A stretch of 64,000 bases of DNA from the NCBI RefSeq assembly GCF_026786305.1, contig NZ_JAJAYI010000108.1:1-64000 (forward strand). Direction: 5' to 3'. Position 1 is the first letter of the stretch; the number at the start of each line of letters is the position of its first letter. The notes beneath the pieces are model-generated. The model made no database searches. It saw nothing but the letters and a program-made list of their open reading frames with translations, and was not told the DNA's origin. The DNA is from Cryobacterium sp. GTDB lineage: Bacteria > Actinomycetota > Actinomycetes > Actinomycetales > Microbacteriaceae. Positions 17,396 to 25,907 of this stretch are shown piece by piece. The position numbers were made by a program, and so were the translations under genes.

Positions 17396-18340
17396 TCAGG
17401 GCACGAGCTCGGCGCGGTGAATCAGCGCGGCGGCGCCGATCAGCGGGCCGTCGCCCGATAGCGCCGATGGCACCACGCGCACCCGGGTGGCGTAGGCGAA
17501 CTGCACGCGGTGGGCAATGGTGGCGCGAGCAAAATCAAGCAGATCAGGGGTGACGTTGGAGAATCCGCCGCCGATGGCGACCAGATCGAGGTCGAGCAGG
17601 GTCGCCGCGGAGGCGATCGCCTGGCCGAGCGCACGGCCGCTGCGCGCCACGGCCGCCACCGCGATCGGATCCGCGGCCGCATAGGCTGCCGCGAGGTCTT
17701 CGCCCGACTCGCCCGTGAATCCCCGTGTACGCGCCCAGGCGACGGTCTTCGGTCCCGAAGCGACCGCTTCAATACAGCCCACCCCGCCGCAGACGCACGG
17801 AACGTCAAAACCGCCGACCTCGATGTGCCCGATGTGGCCAGCATTGCCGGTTGGCCCCGACGCAGTGACGCCGCCGAGAATCAGGCCGCCACCAATGCCG
17901 GTCGACACGATCATGCCCATCAGATTATCGACGCCCTGCCCGGCCCCCACCCAATGCTCGGCGAGGGTGATACACAGCCCGTCCATGCGCAGGCGCACCG
18001 GCAGGTCGGGCACGAGCGCGGCGACCAGATCTTTCAGGGGATACTCGCGCCAGACCGGCAGATTCAGCGGTGATACCGCCCCCTCCTGCAGGTGAATCGG
18101 CCCGGCACAGCCGATCCCGACCCCGATCAGGGCCGCGCCGGCGGGCAGACCCGCGCGGGTCTGGGCGACGACCCTGCGGACAGCGGATGCGAGTTGCTCG
18201 CTCGAAGCGCTCGCCCCGGTTACCGCTCGGTGCCGGCTGGCCCCGAGCACGACTCCCCGTTCGTCGACGAGGGCGGCCTCAACCTTGGTGCCCCCGACAT
18301 CAACGGCGAGAACGAAACGGGGCCAGGCAGTGCTGCTCAT
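17396..18340 (-). CDS. ROK-family sugar kinase
   Basis: A 314-residue ATP-dependent kinase with the phosphate loop AVDVGGTKVEAAL, the catalytic-aspartate region RMDGLCITLAEHWVG, the glycine loop STGIGGGLILGG and the ROK zinc site (GHIEVGGFDVPCVCGGVGCIEA). The ATG at 18340 is chosen because it gives MSSTAWPRFVLAVDVGG and stands 6 nt after TACGAT. An upstream in-frame start adds unrelated sequence. It is divergent from a SorC regulator and deoC, so its sugar may be linked to deoxyribose or nucleoside catabolism; glucose is also possible. Confidence 0.87.
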   Translation of the reverse strand: MSSTAWPRFVLAVDVGGTKVEAALVDERGVVLGASRHRAVTGASASSEQLASAVRRVVAQTRAGLPAGAALIGVGIGCAGPIHLQEGAVSPLNLPVWREYPLKDLVAALVPDLPVRLRMDGLCITLAEHWVGAGQGVDNLMGMIVSTGIGGGLILGGVTASGPTGNAGHIGHIEVGGFDVPCVCGGVGCIEAVASGPKTVAWARTRGFTGESGEDLAAAYAAADPIAVAAVARSGRALGQAIASAATLLDLDLVAIGGGFSNVTPDLLDFARATIAHRVQFAYATRVRVVPSALSGDGPLIGAAALIHRAELVP

Positions 18341-18346
18341 GAATTG

Positions 18347-18352
18347 ATCGTA
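18347..18352 (-). promoter_or_regulatory. Putative -10 (TACGAT) for the leaderless ROK kinase gene
   Basis: On the minus strand TACGAT ends 6 nt before the ATG at 18340, with no Shine-Dalgarno. Inferred. Confidence 0.45.
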
Positions 18353-18390
18353 CTGGTGCACGATTGCACGCCTACCCAATCAGGCTGATC

Positions 18391-18404
18391 TGCTCATATG
18401 AGCA
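18391..18404. promoter_or_regulatory. 14-bp perfect palindrome, likely SorC-type operator
   Basis: TGCTCATATGAGCA lies between the divergent ROK kinase and SorC regulator genes, 17 bp upstream of the regulator's apparent -35. Perfect dyads with TGNNCA-like arms are typical of operators bound by SorC/DeoR-type sugar regulators. Likely bound by the protein encoded at 18480. Confidence 0.6.
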
Positions 18405-18420
18405 ATGATACCCACGGCTG

Positions 18421-18449
18421 TTGATTCGGATGGTTGGTCGACGTAGGCT
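18421..18449 (+). promoter_or_regulatory. Promoter of the SorC-deoC operon
   Basis: TTGATT (18421-18426), a 17-bp spacer and TAGGCT (18444-18449) form a good sigma-70-like promoter upstream of the regulator gene, just after the palindrome at 18391-18404. Confidence 0.55.
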
Positions 18450-18479
18450 GGACCCGAACGATTGGACCGGCCCACCTAC

Positions 18480-19424
18480 ATGAGCGACAACGACGAACTC
18501 CTGTCCATCCGCGCTGCCGAGCTGTACTACGAAGAAAATCAGACCCAGGACGAGATCGGTGTGATTCTGCGCCTGACCCGCTGGAAGGTCGGCCGCTTGC
18601 TTGCGAGCGCCAAGGCCAACGGCTTCATTCGCATCGAGATCGTGCACCCGCGCGCGCGCCGCCTGCCGATCGAACGCCGACTGCGGGAATCGACCGGCCT
18701 CACCGACGCGATCGTGGTCTCCTCCGCCGGTGTGTCCAGTGACTCCGAACTGCAGTCGCGCACCGCACAGGCCGCCGCCGACTACCTCACGAGCCTCCGC
18801 CCGATTCCGCGCACACTCGGCATCAGCTGGGGTCGCACCCTGCACGACGTCTCCCTGCATCTGAAACAGGGCTGGGCACCGGGGGTGAACGTGGTGCAGA
18901 TCAACGGCGGCGTCAGCCTGAACCAGCGCACCGGCACCGCGGCATCCACTGCCGTGACCATCGCTCACAAGGCCGACGGTTCGGCCACACTGCTGCCGAG
19001 CCCCGCCATCTTCGAACGCCTGGAAACCAAGCAGGCGATGGAAGCCGACCGCACCGTTGCCGGGGTGCTCGCCTTGGCCCGCAACGCGCAGGCCTACGTC
19101 TTTAGCGCCGGCCAGGCGGATGCGAATTCCGCCCTCGTCGACAGCGGCTACCTGAGTGTCGCCCAGATCAACGACCTCGTCGCCCGTGGCGCCGTCGGCG
19201 ACGTCGTCGGCCGCTACATCGACCAGAACGGCCGGATCGTCGATCCGGAACTCAACGAGCGCACCGTCGGCATTCAGATCGACCAGTTGCGCCGCGCCCC
19301 ACTCACGATCGCCGTGATCTCCGGACCCTCCAAACACGCCATTGCTCGCGCCGTCGTGCGCAACGGGTTATGCACCGTGCTGGTGACCGACGAGGACACC
19401 GCGAACGCCCTGCTTCACGACTGA
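18480..19424 (+). CDS. SorC/DeoR-type sugar-binding transcriptional regulator
   Basis: The 314-residue protein has an N-terminal sigma-like helix-turn-helix (AAELYYEENQTQDEIGVILR, LTRWKVGRLLASAKANG) and a C-terminal phosphosugar-binding domain with the isomerase-like fold (RTLGISWGRTLHDVS, VQINGG, DVVGRYID, NGLCTVLVTDEDTANALL). By position it is the repressor of the deoC operon, probably sensing a deoxyribose phosphate like Bacillus DeoR. ATG 18480 is preferred over an in-frame TTG at 18462. deoC follows after 43 nt on the same transcript. Confidence 0.88.
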   Translation: MSDNDELLSIRAAELYYEENQTQDEIGVILRLTRWKVGRLLASAKANGFIRIEIVHPRARRLPIERRLRESTGLTDAIVVSSAGVSSDSELQSRTAQAAADYLTSLRPIPRTLGISWGRTLHDVSLHLKQGWAPGVNVVQINGGVSLNQRTGTAASTAVTIAHKADGSATLLPSPAIFERLETKQAMEADRTVAGVLALARNAQAYVFSAGQADANSALVDSGYLSVAQINDLVARGAVGDVVGRYIDQNGRIVDPELNERTVGIQIDQLRRAPLTIAVISGPSKHAIARAVVRNGLCTVLVTDEDTANALLHD

Positions 19425-19467
19425 ACCCTCCAGTGACTAACAGCGTCAACGCTCAAAAGGACACCCC

Positions 19468-20481
19468 ATGACCAGTAGCCCCTTGGCCACCTACCAGCCC
19501 GATCAGCGCGCCCTCGCGCTGATCGGCGGGGAGGCCACCGACGCCAACCTGCGCCGGTACCTGCATGGCATCCCCGGAATCGACGCCGTCGGCCTCGAAG
19601 CCCGCGCCGCCGACCTCGGCACTCGTTCGATCAAGACGAGCTCCAAACGCTGGGCCATCGACACCATCATCGGCCTGATCGACCTCACCACCCTCGAGGG
19701 AGCTGACACGCCCGGCAAGGTGCGCTCCCTCGTCGCCAAGGCGCTCGTGCCCGACCCGGGCGACCCCGGCTGCCCTCGCGTCGCAGCGGTCTGCGTCTAC
19801 GGCGACATGGTCGGCGCTGCCGTGACGGCGCTCGGCTCCCTGCACGCCGCCGGCGCCACCGAGGGCGTCAACGTTGCTGCCGTCGCGACCGCCTTTCCGA
19901 GCGGCCGTGCCGCACTCGCGATCAAGCTCGCCGACGTGCGCGACGCGGTCACGGCCGGCGCCGACGAGATCGACATGGTCATCGACCGTGGAGCGTTTCT
20001 GGCCGGCCGGTTCGGCCAGGTCTACGACGAAATCGTCGCCGTGAAAGAGGCCTGCCGCCGCGCCGACGGTTCGCTCGCCCACCTCAAGGTGATTCTCGAG
20101 ACCGGCGAACTGAACACCTACGACAACGTGCGACGAGCCTCCTGGCTTGCCATTCTGGCCGGCGGCGACTTCATCAAGACCTCCACCGGCAAGGTCGCGC
20201 CCGCCGCGACGCTTCCGGTGACGCTGTCCATGCTTGAGGTCGTGCGCGACTGGCACCGGCTCACCGGCGTGCGTATCGGCGTGAAGCCAGCCGGCGGCAT
20301 TCGCACCTCCAAGGACGCGATCAAGTATCTCGTCACGGTTGCCGAAACGGTGGGGGAGGAGTGGCTCACACCGCACCTGTTCCGCTTCGGCGCCTCCAGC
20401 TTGCTGAACGACGTGTTGCTGCAGCGCCAAAAGATGACGACCGGGCACTACTCCGGCCCCGACTACGTGACGATTGACTAG
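19468..20481 (+). CDS. deoC: Deoxyribose-phosphate aldolase
   Basis: Splits 2-deoxyribose 5-phosphate into glyceraldehyde 3-phosphate and acetaldehyde. The 337-residue protein belongs to the longer actinobacterial/eukaryote-like DeoC group. The Schiff-base lysine is Lys237 (GGDFIKTSTGK) and the second catalytic lysine is Lys273 (GVKPAGGIRTSKDA); the aspartate is in EIDMVIDRGAF. AAAAGGA precedes the ATG. Two aldehyde dehydrogenase-type genes follow on the same strand and could oxidise the acetaldehyde produced. Confidence 0.95.
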   Translation: MTSSPLATYQPDQRALALIGGEATDANLRRYLHGIPGIDAVGLEARAADLGTRSIKTSSKRWAIDTIIGLIDLTTLEGADTPGKVRSLVAKALVPDPGDPGCPRVAAVCVYGDMVGAAVTALGSLHAAGATEGVNVAAVATAFPSGRAALAIKLADVRDAVTAGADEIDMVIDRGAFLAGRFGQVYDEIVAVKEACRRADGSLAHLKVILETGELNTYDNVRRASWLAILAGGDFIKTSTGKVAPAATLPVTLSMLEVVRDWHRLTGVRIGVKPAGGIRTSKDAIKYLVTVAETVGEEWLTPHLFRFGASSLLNDVLLQRQKMTTGHYSGPDYVTID

Positions 20482-20490
20482 GGAACGACC

Positions 20491-22017
20491 ATGAAATTTC
20501 TCGACTACGCCCCGGCCCCCGAGTCGCAGGCGCTACTGAACCTCAAGAGCGACTACGGCCATTTCATCAACGGCGACTTCACGGCCGGCCGCGGCACACC
20601 GTTTCAGACCATCAACCCGGCCACCGAGCAGCCGATCGCGATGATTGCCACCGCCAACGAAGCGGATGTCGACGCCGCCGTGTCTGCCGCCCGTCACGCT
20701 TACGACGGGGTCTGGTCCCGGCTATCCGGCAGCGACCGCGGTAAGTACTTGTTTCGCATTGCCCGCCTGGTGCAGGAACGCGCCCGCGAACTCGCCGTCG
20801 CCGAAACCCTCGACAACGGCAAGCCGATCAAGGAAACCCGCGACGTCGATATTCCCCTCGTCGCGGCCTGGTTCTTCTACTACGCCGGCTGGGCCGACAA
20901 GCTCGACCACGCCGGAGTCGGCCCGAACCCGGCCTCGCTCGGCGTTGCCGCCCAGGTCATCCCGTGGAACTTTCCGCTCATGATGCTGGCCTGGAAGATC
21001 GCCCCGGCGCTCGCCGCCGGCAACACCGTCGTGCTCAAGCCCGCCGAAACCACCTCGCTGACCGCGCTGCTGTTCGCCGAGATTCTGCAGCAGGCCGACC
21101 TGCCCGCCGGCGTCGTCAACATCATCACGGGCGACGGAAGCACCGGCCAGGCCCTGGTCAACCACCCGGGTGTCAACAAGGTCGCCTTCACCGGCTCGAC
21201 CTCGGTCGGTCGGTCCATCGCCCGCTCGGTCGCCGGAACCGGCAAGGTGCTCAGCCTCGAACTCGGCGGCAAGGGCGCCAACATCGTCTTCGACGACGCC
21301 CCGATCGACCAGGCCGTCGAGGGCATCGTGCGCGGCATCTTCTTCAACCAGGGCCAGGTCTGCTGCGCCGGCAGCCGCCTGATCGTGCAGGAAAGCATTC
21401 ACGACGACGTCATCGACCGACTCAAGCGTCGCATGCAGACACTGCGCCTGGGCGACCCGCTCGACAAGAACACCGACATCGGCGCGATCAACAGCGCCGA
21501 GCAGCTGGCGCGAATTCGGGAACTCTCCGACCTCGGACAGCGAGAGGGTGCCGAACGCTGGAGTGCCGATTGCGTCATTCCGGAGAACGGTTTCTGGTTT
21601 GCGCCGACCATCTTCACCAACGTGTCGACCAGCCATCGCATTGCCCGCGACGAGATTTTCGGTCCGGTGCTCTCGGTACTGACCTTTCGTACCCCGGCCG
21701 AGGCCATCGCCAAGGCGAACAACACCCCCTACGGTCTTTCCGCCGGAATCTGGAGCGACAAGGGCAGCCGCATTCTCGCCGTCGCCGACAGGCTGCGGGC
21801 CGGCGTGATCTGGGCGAACACCTTCAACCAATTCGACCCGTCAAGCCCGTTCGGTGGCTACAAGGAGAGCGGATACGGCCGCGAGGGCGGCCGTCACGGC
21901 CTCGCCGCATACCTCAAGCCCGCCGTGAGAAGCGGCTCGCGGTCGATCGCCGCCGCTGACCCGGTGACGACACCCGTCACCAAGAAGTCCGCATCTGCAA
22001 AGAAAGCCGCCAAGTGA
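20491..22017 (+). CDS. NAD(P)-dependent aldehyde dehydrogenase
   Basis: A 508-residue ALDH with the coenzyme motifs VIPWNFPLMMLAWKIAPALAAGN and FTGSTSVGRSIA, the general-base glutamate in LELGGKGANIVF, the nucleophile Cys291 in FFNQGQVCCAGSR and the closing PFGGYKESGYGREGG. A Lys/Ala-rich tail ends the protein. It lies 9 nt after deoC and most likely oxidises acetaldehyde from the DeoC reaction to acetate; that substrate is inferred from context. The stop overlaps the GTG of the next gene by 4 nt. Confidence 0.93.
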   Translation: MKFLDYAPAPESQALLNLKSDYGHFINGDFTAGRGTPFQTINPATEQPIAMIATANEADVDAAVSAARHAYDGVWSRLSGSDRGKYLFRIARLVQERARELAVAETLDNGKPIKETRDVDIPLVAAWFFYYAGWADKLDHAGVGPNPASLGVAAQVIPWNFPLMMLAWKIAPALAAGNTVVLKPAETTSLTALLFAEILQQADLPAGVVNIITGDGSTGQALVNHPGVNKVAFTGSTSVGRSIARSVAGTGKVLSLELGGKGANIVFDDAPIDQAVEGIVRGIFFNQGQVCCAGSRLIVQESIHDDVIDRLKRRMQTLRLGDPLDKNTDIGAINSAEQLARIRELSDLGQREGAERWSADCVIPENGFWFAPTIFTNVSTSHRIARDEIFGPVLSVLTFRTPAEAIAKANNTPYGLSAGIWSDKGSRILAVADRLRAGVIWANTFNQFDPSSPFGGYKESGYGREGGRHGLAAYLKPAVRSGSRSIAAADPVTTPVTKKSASAKKAAK

Positions 22018-22877
22018 ACCGCCTCGCCATCCCCAAGACCTACAAGCTCTACATCGGCGGCACGTTTCCGCGCAGCGAATCCGGCCGTGTCTACGAGGTG
22101 CTCTCGCACAAGGGCGACTTTCTGGCCAACGCCGCACAGGGCAGCCGCAAGGATGCCCGCGACGCCGTCGTGGCCGCCCGCAGCGCCCTCGGCGGCTGGG
22201 CCGGCGCCACGGCCTACAACCGCGGACAGGTGCTGTACCGCATTGCCGAACTGCTCGAAGGGCGTCGGGCGCAGTTCATCGACGAAATCATGAGCTGCGA
22301 GGGCGTGAATGCCGCCGTAGCAAGCGGCCAGGTCGACGAGGCCATCGACCGCTGGGTCTGGTATGCCGGCTGGGCCGACAAGTACCTGCAGGTCGCCGGA
22401 AACGCCAACCCGGTCTCCGGACCGTTCTTCAACCTGTCGGTGCCCGAACCGGCCGGTGTCGTCGCGATCATCGCTCCGCAGGGAAATGAATCGTTGCTCG
22501 GGCTGGTCAGCGCGATCGCGCCAGCCCTCGTGGCCGGCAACACGGTCGTCGTCGTCGCCAACGAGAACGCTCCGCTGTCAGCGATCAGCCTCGGCGAGGT
22601 GCTCGCCACGAGCGACGTGCCCGGCGGAGTGGTCAACATTTTGACCGGTTCGCCGGCCGAGATCGCCCCGTGGCTCGCCAGCCACGCCGATGTCAACGCC
22701 CTCGACCTGGTCGGTGCGGGCGACCTCGACTGGGTGGAGCTGCAGATCAGCGCGGCCGACACGCTCAAGCGGGTACTTCCGCCGGAGTCGGGAGCGGATG
22801 CCGCAGCTCCGGCACTCTCGCGCATCCTGGCCTTCACCGAGCTGAAGACGGTCTGGCACACCAAGGCTGTCCTGTGA
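22014..22877 (+). CDS. ALDH-like protein lacking the catalytic domain
   Basis: The 287-residue protein matches the N-terminal coenzyme-binding part of ALDH (LYIGGTFPRSESGRVYEV, RGQVLYRIAELLEGRR, VAIIAPQGNESLLGLVSAIAPALVAGN, GGVVNILTG) and then skips directly to a short tail (RILAFTELKTVWH). The FxNxGQxC cysteine segment, the ELGGK glutamate and the GGYKxSG end are all absent. The frame is intact and its GTG overlaps the preceding stop by 4 nt (GTGA), so it is co-translated with the full ALDH. It is most likely a non-catalytic partner rather than debris. Confidence 0.8.
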   Translation: MNRLAIPKTYKLYIGGTFPRSESGRVYEVLSHKGDFLANAAQGSRKDARDAVVAARSALGGWAGATAYNRGQVLYRIAELLEGRRAQFIDEIMSCEGVNAAVASGQVDEAIDRWVWYAGWADKYLQVAGNANPVSGPFFNLSVPEPAGVVAIIAPQGNESLLGLVSAIAPALVAGNTVVVVANENAPLSAISLGEVLATSDVPGGVVNILTGSPAEIAPWLASHADVNALDLVGAGDLDWVELQISAADTLKRVLPPESGADAAAPALSRILAFTELKTVWHTKAVL

Positions 22878-22921
22878 CCTGCCTCGGAGCATCCACTCAG
22901 GAGTCCGCCTGGATAAGGGGA

Positions 22922-22927
22922 TAAACT
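22922..22927 (+). promoter_or_regulatory. Putative -10 (TAAACT) for the leaderless SDR gene
   Basis: TAAACT ends 7 nt before the ATG at 22935, with no Shine-Dalgarno. Inferred. Confidence 0.5.
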
Positions 22928-22934
22928 CCGCCGC

Positions 22935-24455
22935 ATGACTTTACGCAGAACACTTGTCACGGGCGCCTCTGGTTACATTGGGGGACGCCTGGTTCCCAGG
23001 CTTCTGGAGGCGGGCTTCGAGGTGCGGGTGCTTGTGCGCACCCCGTCGAAGCTGCGCGACGTGCCGTGGGCGGACCAGGTAGAGATCGTGGCGGGAGACC
23101 TGGGCGACTTGGCCTCCGTGCAGCGCGCCTGCGCCGACATCGATGTGCTGTACTACCTCGTGCACTCGATGGGCGCAGCCGGCGACTTCGAGAAAATTGA
23201 GCACACTGCTGCCGAAAACGTCGCCCGGGCAGCTGCCGCAGCCCACGTGGCTCGCATCGTCTACCTTGGCGGGCTGCACCCCGATACCGATTCGCTCTCC
23301 GCCCACCTGCGTTCCCGGATGGAGGTCGGCCGTATTCTTCTCGACAGTGGCGTACCAACGATCGCATTCCAGGCCGGAGTGGTGATCGGCTCCGGCTCGA
23401 CCTCGTTCGAGATGATCCGCCACCTGACCGACGTGCTGCCCTATATGCCCGCGCCCAAATGGGTGCGCAACCGCATCCAGCCCATCGCCGTGCGCGACGT
23501 GCTCTACTACCTGCAGGCCGCGGCTGACCTTGCGCCGGAGGTGAATCGCACCTTCGACATCGGCGGCCCGGACGTGCTGCGATACGGCCAGATGATGAAC
23601 GGCTACGCTCTCGAGGCCGGCCTCAAACAGCGGGCTATCGCCGCCTTGCCCGTGCTCACTCCGTGGCTTGCCTCCCAGTGGGTGAACCTGGTCACGCCCA
23701 TTCCGCGCAGTCTTGCCATTCCCATCATCGCCTCGCTGCAGTACGACTGCGTCGTGCACGAGAGCGACATCGACGAGTTCATTCCGAAGCCGAAGGGGGG
23801 TCTCACCGGCTACCGTCGTGCGGTGCGCCTGGCGCTCGGCCGCATGCGCGACGGAGACGTGGAGACCAGCTGGCGCAACTCTTCGATCGAAGGCGCGTCG
23901 AGCAACCCATTGCCGAGCGACCCGGACTGGGCCGGCCACGCCGTCTACACCGACCTGCGCGAGAAGACCACTCGGGCCGCCCCCGCCGCGCTCTGGCGGG
24001 TCATCGAAAGTATTGGCGGCGAAAACGGCTGGTATTCCTTTCCGCTGGCCTGGGCCGCTCGCGGTCTGCTGGACAAGGCGGTCGGCGGCGTGGGCCTGCG
24101 CCGCGGCCGCCGCAACCCCGACCACCTGCACAACGGCGAGGTGCTCGACTTCTGGCGAGTGGAACGGATCGACCACGGCAGCTTTCTGCGGCTGCGCGCC
24201 GAGATGCGCGTTCCCGGCCGAGCCTGGCTCGAAATGAGCGTCACCCCGACGGATACCGGCGGCTCGATTTACCGGCAGCGCGCGGTGTTCTTTCCGCGCG
24301 GTCTCGGTGGTCGGCTGTACTGGGCGGCGATCCTGCCGTTCCACGGCATCATCTTCGAGGGGATGGCCACCCGGATCACGGCGACGGCCGCTGGGGAGGG
24401 TGAAGCCCCGGCGCAGGATCCGCTTGCGTCTCTTTCTCGCTCGGACGAGCACTGA
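22935..24455 (+). CDS. SDR-family NAD(P)-binding protein with DUF2867 domain
   Basis: A 506-residue two-domain protein. The N-terminal half is an atypical extended SDR fold (VTGASGYIGGRLVPRLLEAGFEVRVLVR, IVYLGGLHP, QAGVVIGSGSTSFEMIRHL). The classical YxxxK pair is not evident, as is usual in this branch. The C-terminal half (about 330-490; REKTTRAAPAALWRVIESIGG, YWAAILPFHGIIFEGM) is the DUF2867 lipid-binding-like domain often fused to it. Substrate unknown. It stands alone with a leaderless-type promoter. Confidence 0.85.
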   Translation: MTLRRTLVTGASGYIGGRLVPRLLEAGFEVRVLVRTPSKLRDVPWADQVEIVAGDLGDLASVQRACADIDVLYYLVHSMGAAGDFEKIEHTAAENVARAAAAAHVARIVYLGGLHPDTDSLSAHLRSRMEVGRILLDSGVPTIAFQAGVVIGSGSTSFEMIRHLTDVLPYMPAPKWVRNRIQPIAVRDVLYYLQAAADLAPEVNRTFDIGGPDVLRYGQMMNGYALEAGLKQRAIAALPVLTPWLASQWVNLVTPIPRSLAIPIIASLQYDCVVHESDIDEFIPKPKGGLTGYRRAVRLALGRMRDGDVETSWRNSSIEGASSNPLPSDPDWAGHAVYTDLREKTTRAAPAALWRVIESIGGENGWYSFPLAWAARGLLDKAVGGVGLRRGRRNPDHLHNGEVLDFWRVERIDHGSFLRLRAEMRVPGRAWLEMSVTPTDTGGSIYRQRAVFFPRGLGGRLYWAAILPFHGIIFEGMATRITATAAGEGEAPAQDPLASLSRSDEH

Positions 24456-24542
24456 GGCTGCGGGTAGAACGTGCGTATAGTCTGAGAATTCTGGCTACTC
24501 GGCCCGGTTCGGGGCATGATGGTATAAGAGTAGGAGGACTCC

Positions 24543-25103
24543 ATGTCAGTTTCTCTCGCCTTTCTGGGCGACGGGCTCATTGCGGACGGTCAGTGGGACG
24601 AATGGTTTCCCGAGCACGATGTGCACAACCTGGCCGCGAACGGCAACACCACCGACGAGGTCATTTCCCAGCTTGATCGGGTGATCGAGATGCGGCCCGA
24701 CGCCGTCGTGATCGGGGTCGGCACCAACGACCTCGGCTGGCGCAAGTCCGATGAATACGTTGTTCGCAACCTCGAAACCATCCTGCACACACTGCGGCGC
24801 GCGCTGCCGGAGACCCGCATCATGGTGCAGTCAGTACTGCCACGCGACCGGGACTTTGCCGAGACCATCCGCTCCATCAACCGGCACGTCTGGCAGTACG
24901 CCCCCACCCAGCACGTGCAGTACCTCGACCTGTGGCCGGCCCTCGCGCTGCCCGACGGCGAGCTCGACCCCACCCTCGGCATCGATCGTCTGCGCCTGAA
25001 CCCGGCCGGCTATGCGGCCTGGCTGGCGGAACTGAAGCCCGCACTGGAGACGTTGTTCGAACGCCCGCCATCAACGACCTCGATTCCCATCCAGCACGCC
25101 TGA
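24543..25103 (+). CDS. SGNH/GDSL-like protein missing catalytic Ser and His
   Basis: The 186-residue protein is the length of small SGNH esterases and keeps their frame: block I FLGDGLIADGQW, block III GVGTND (60-63) and block V IDRLRLNPAGYAAW. In block I the nucleophile Ser is Gly11 (GDG instead of GDS). In block V the catalytic His is Arg151 (DRLR instead of DxLH), while Asp148 remains. It cannot use the normal mechanism. AGGAGG at about 24532-24537 precedes the ATG. It may be a binding protein derived from an esterase. Confidence 0.8.
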   Translation: MSVSLAFLGDGLIADGQWDEWFPEHDVHNLAANGNTTDEVISQLDRVIEMRPDAVVIGVGTNDLGWRKSDEYVVRNLETILHTLRRALPETRIMVQSVLPRDRDFAETIRSINRHVWQYAPTQHVQYLDLWPALALPDGELDPTLGIDRLRLNPAGYAAWLAELKPALETLFERPPSTTSIPIQHA

Positions 25104-25134
25104 GAGGCACGCAGCGCCCGCGCTGCACGCTCGG

Positions 25135-25140
25135 TAGAGT
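25135..25140 (+). promoter_or_regulatory. Putative -10 (TAGAGT) for the gene at 25147
   Basis: TAGAGT ends 6 nt before the ATG, without a Shine-Dalgarno, fitting a leaderless mRNA. Inferred. Confidence 0.4.
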
Positions 25141-25146
25141 GGACGC

Positions 25147-25572
25147 ATGCTCCGATCGGTTCGTCTCGCACGTGTCCCGGCTTCCGGTGCGCTGATCGTG
25201 GGGAGAGCCGTGCTCGCGGTGGCACCACCCGCGCAGGCCGCGACCGCCCTCTCCAGCAACAGCAGCACCAGCCGCCCCAGCAGCACCGCGCAAGCGGATG
25301 CTCCCAGCGTTCAGAGTGTGAAAATCCACCAACGCGTCCGTCCCCTGGCCGTTTTGTTCGGGCCGGAAAAAGACGGGTCGGGCGTGCTCAGCCAGGACTA
25401 CGCCGAGAGCGGCACCCAGCCCGACTGGCAGTGTGGATCCGGAATGCTCCAGGCAGCCTACTTCGCGAATGCGATCAGCCCATTCTCGACGGCGTCAGGG
25501 CCGGGCAGCGCCACGAGCACCTCGAGTTGGGGCGGGCGCGGCGGTTTCTCCGACCGCGGCGAGGGCGTCTGA
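25147..25572 (+). CDS. Hypothetical secreted, Ser/Thr-rich protein
   Basis: A 141-residue ORF with a basic N-terminus, a hydrophobic stretch and a possible signal-peptidase site (PPAQA-ATA), followed by a Ser/Thr/Gly-rich region with no recognisable domain. Support comes from the TAGAGT hexamer 6 nt before the ATG and from the one-base stop/start overlap (TGATG) with the next gene. It could also be the remnant of a longer secreted protein. Confidence 0.45.
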   Translation: MLRSVRLARVPASGALIVGRAVLAVAPPAQAATALSSNSSTSRPSSTAQADAPSVQSVKIHQRVRPLAVLFGPEKDGSGVLSQDYAESGTQPDWQCGSGMLQAAYFANAISPFSTASGPGSATSTSSWGGRGGFSDRGEGV

Positions 25573-25907
25573 TGGGCACCCCCGCAGCACCGACCTTCAC
25601 CCGCTCGGCCCTCGCGCCGGGTCTGCTCGGCGCCATCGTGCTGATCGCCGGACTCGCCCTGCTGGACGGCGAGGGTTTCATCATCATCCGCTACGCGGTC
25701 AGTATTCTTGCACTCATCATCTGCGTCTTCGTGATTCAGGCGCGTTCCTGGTACTGGCTGATCGGACTCGTTCCGATGGCCATTCTGTGGAACCCGGTTG
25801 TGATTCTCGACCTGAGCGGCCAGGGCTGGGTATCGGCACAATTCATCGCGGCAATTGTGTTCATCGTGGTCGGTCTGCGCACCAAGGTACCAATTCGCAA
25901 GGATTGA
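25572..25907 (+). CDS. Small membrane protein, DUF6804-like
   Basis: A 111-residue protein with four hydrophobic segments (LLGAIVLIAGLALL, RYAVSILALIICVFVIQ, YWLIGLVPMAILWNPV, FIAAIVFIVVGL). The pattern with WNPV after the third helix resembles the actinobacterial DUF6804 family; that assignment is from memory of the pattern. No function known. Its ATG overlaps the preceding TGA. The 280-bp gap that follows holds a palindrome at 26068-26081. Confidence 0.65.
   Translation: MGTPAAPTFTRSALAPGLLGAIVLIAGLALLDGEGFIIIRYAVSILALIICVFVIQARSWYWLIGLVPMAILWNPVVILDLSGQGWVSAQFIAAIVFIVVGLRTKVPIRKD

Noticed and set aside
22014..22877. Frameshifted full-length ALDH
   Set aside because: The missing catalytic-domain sequence is not present in any frame downstream; the next gene begins within 60 bp.
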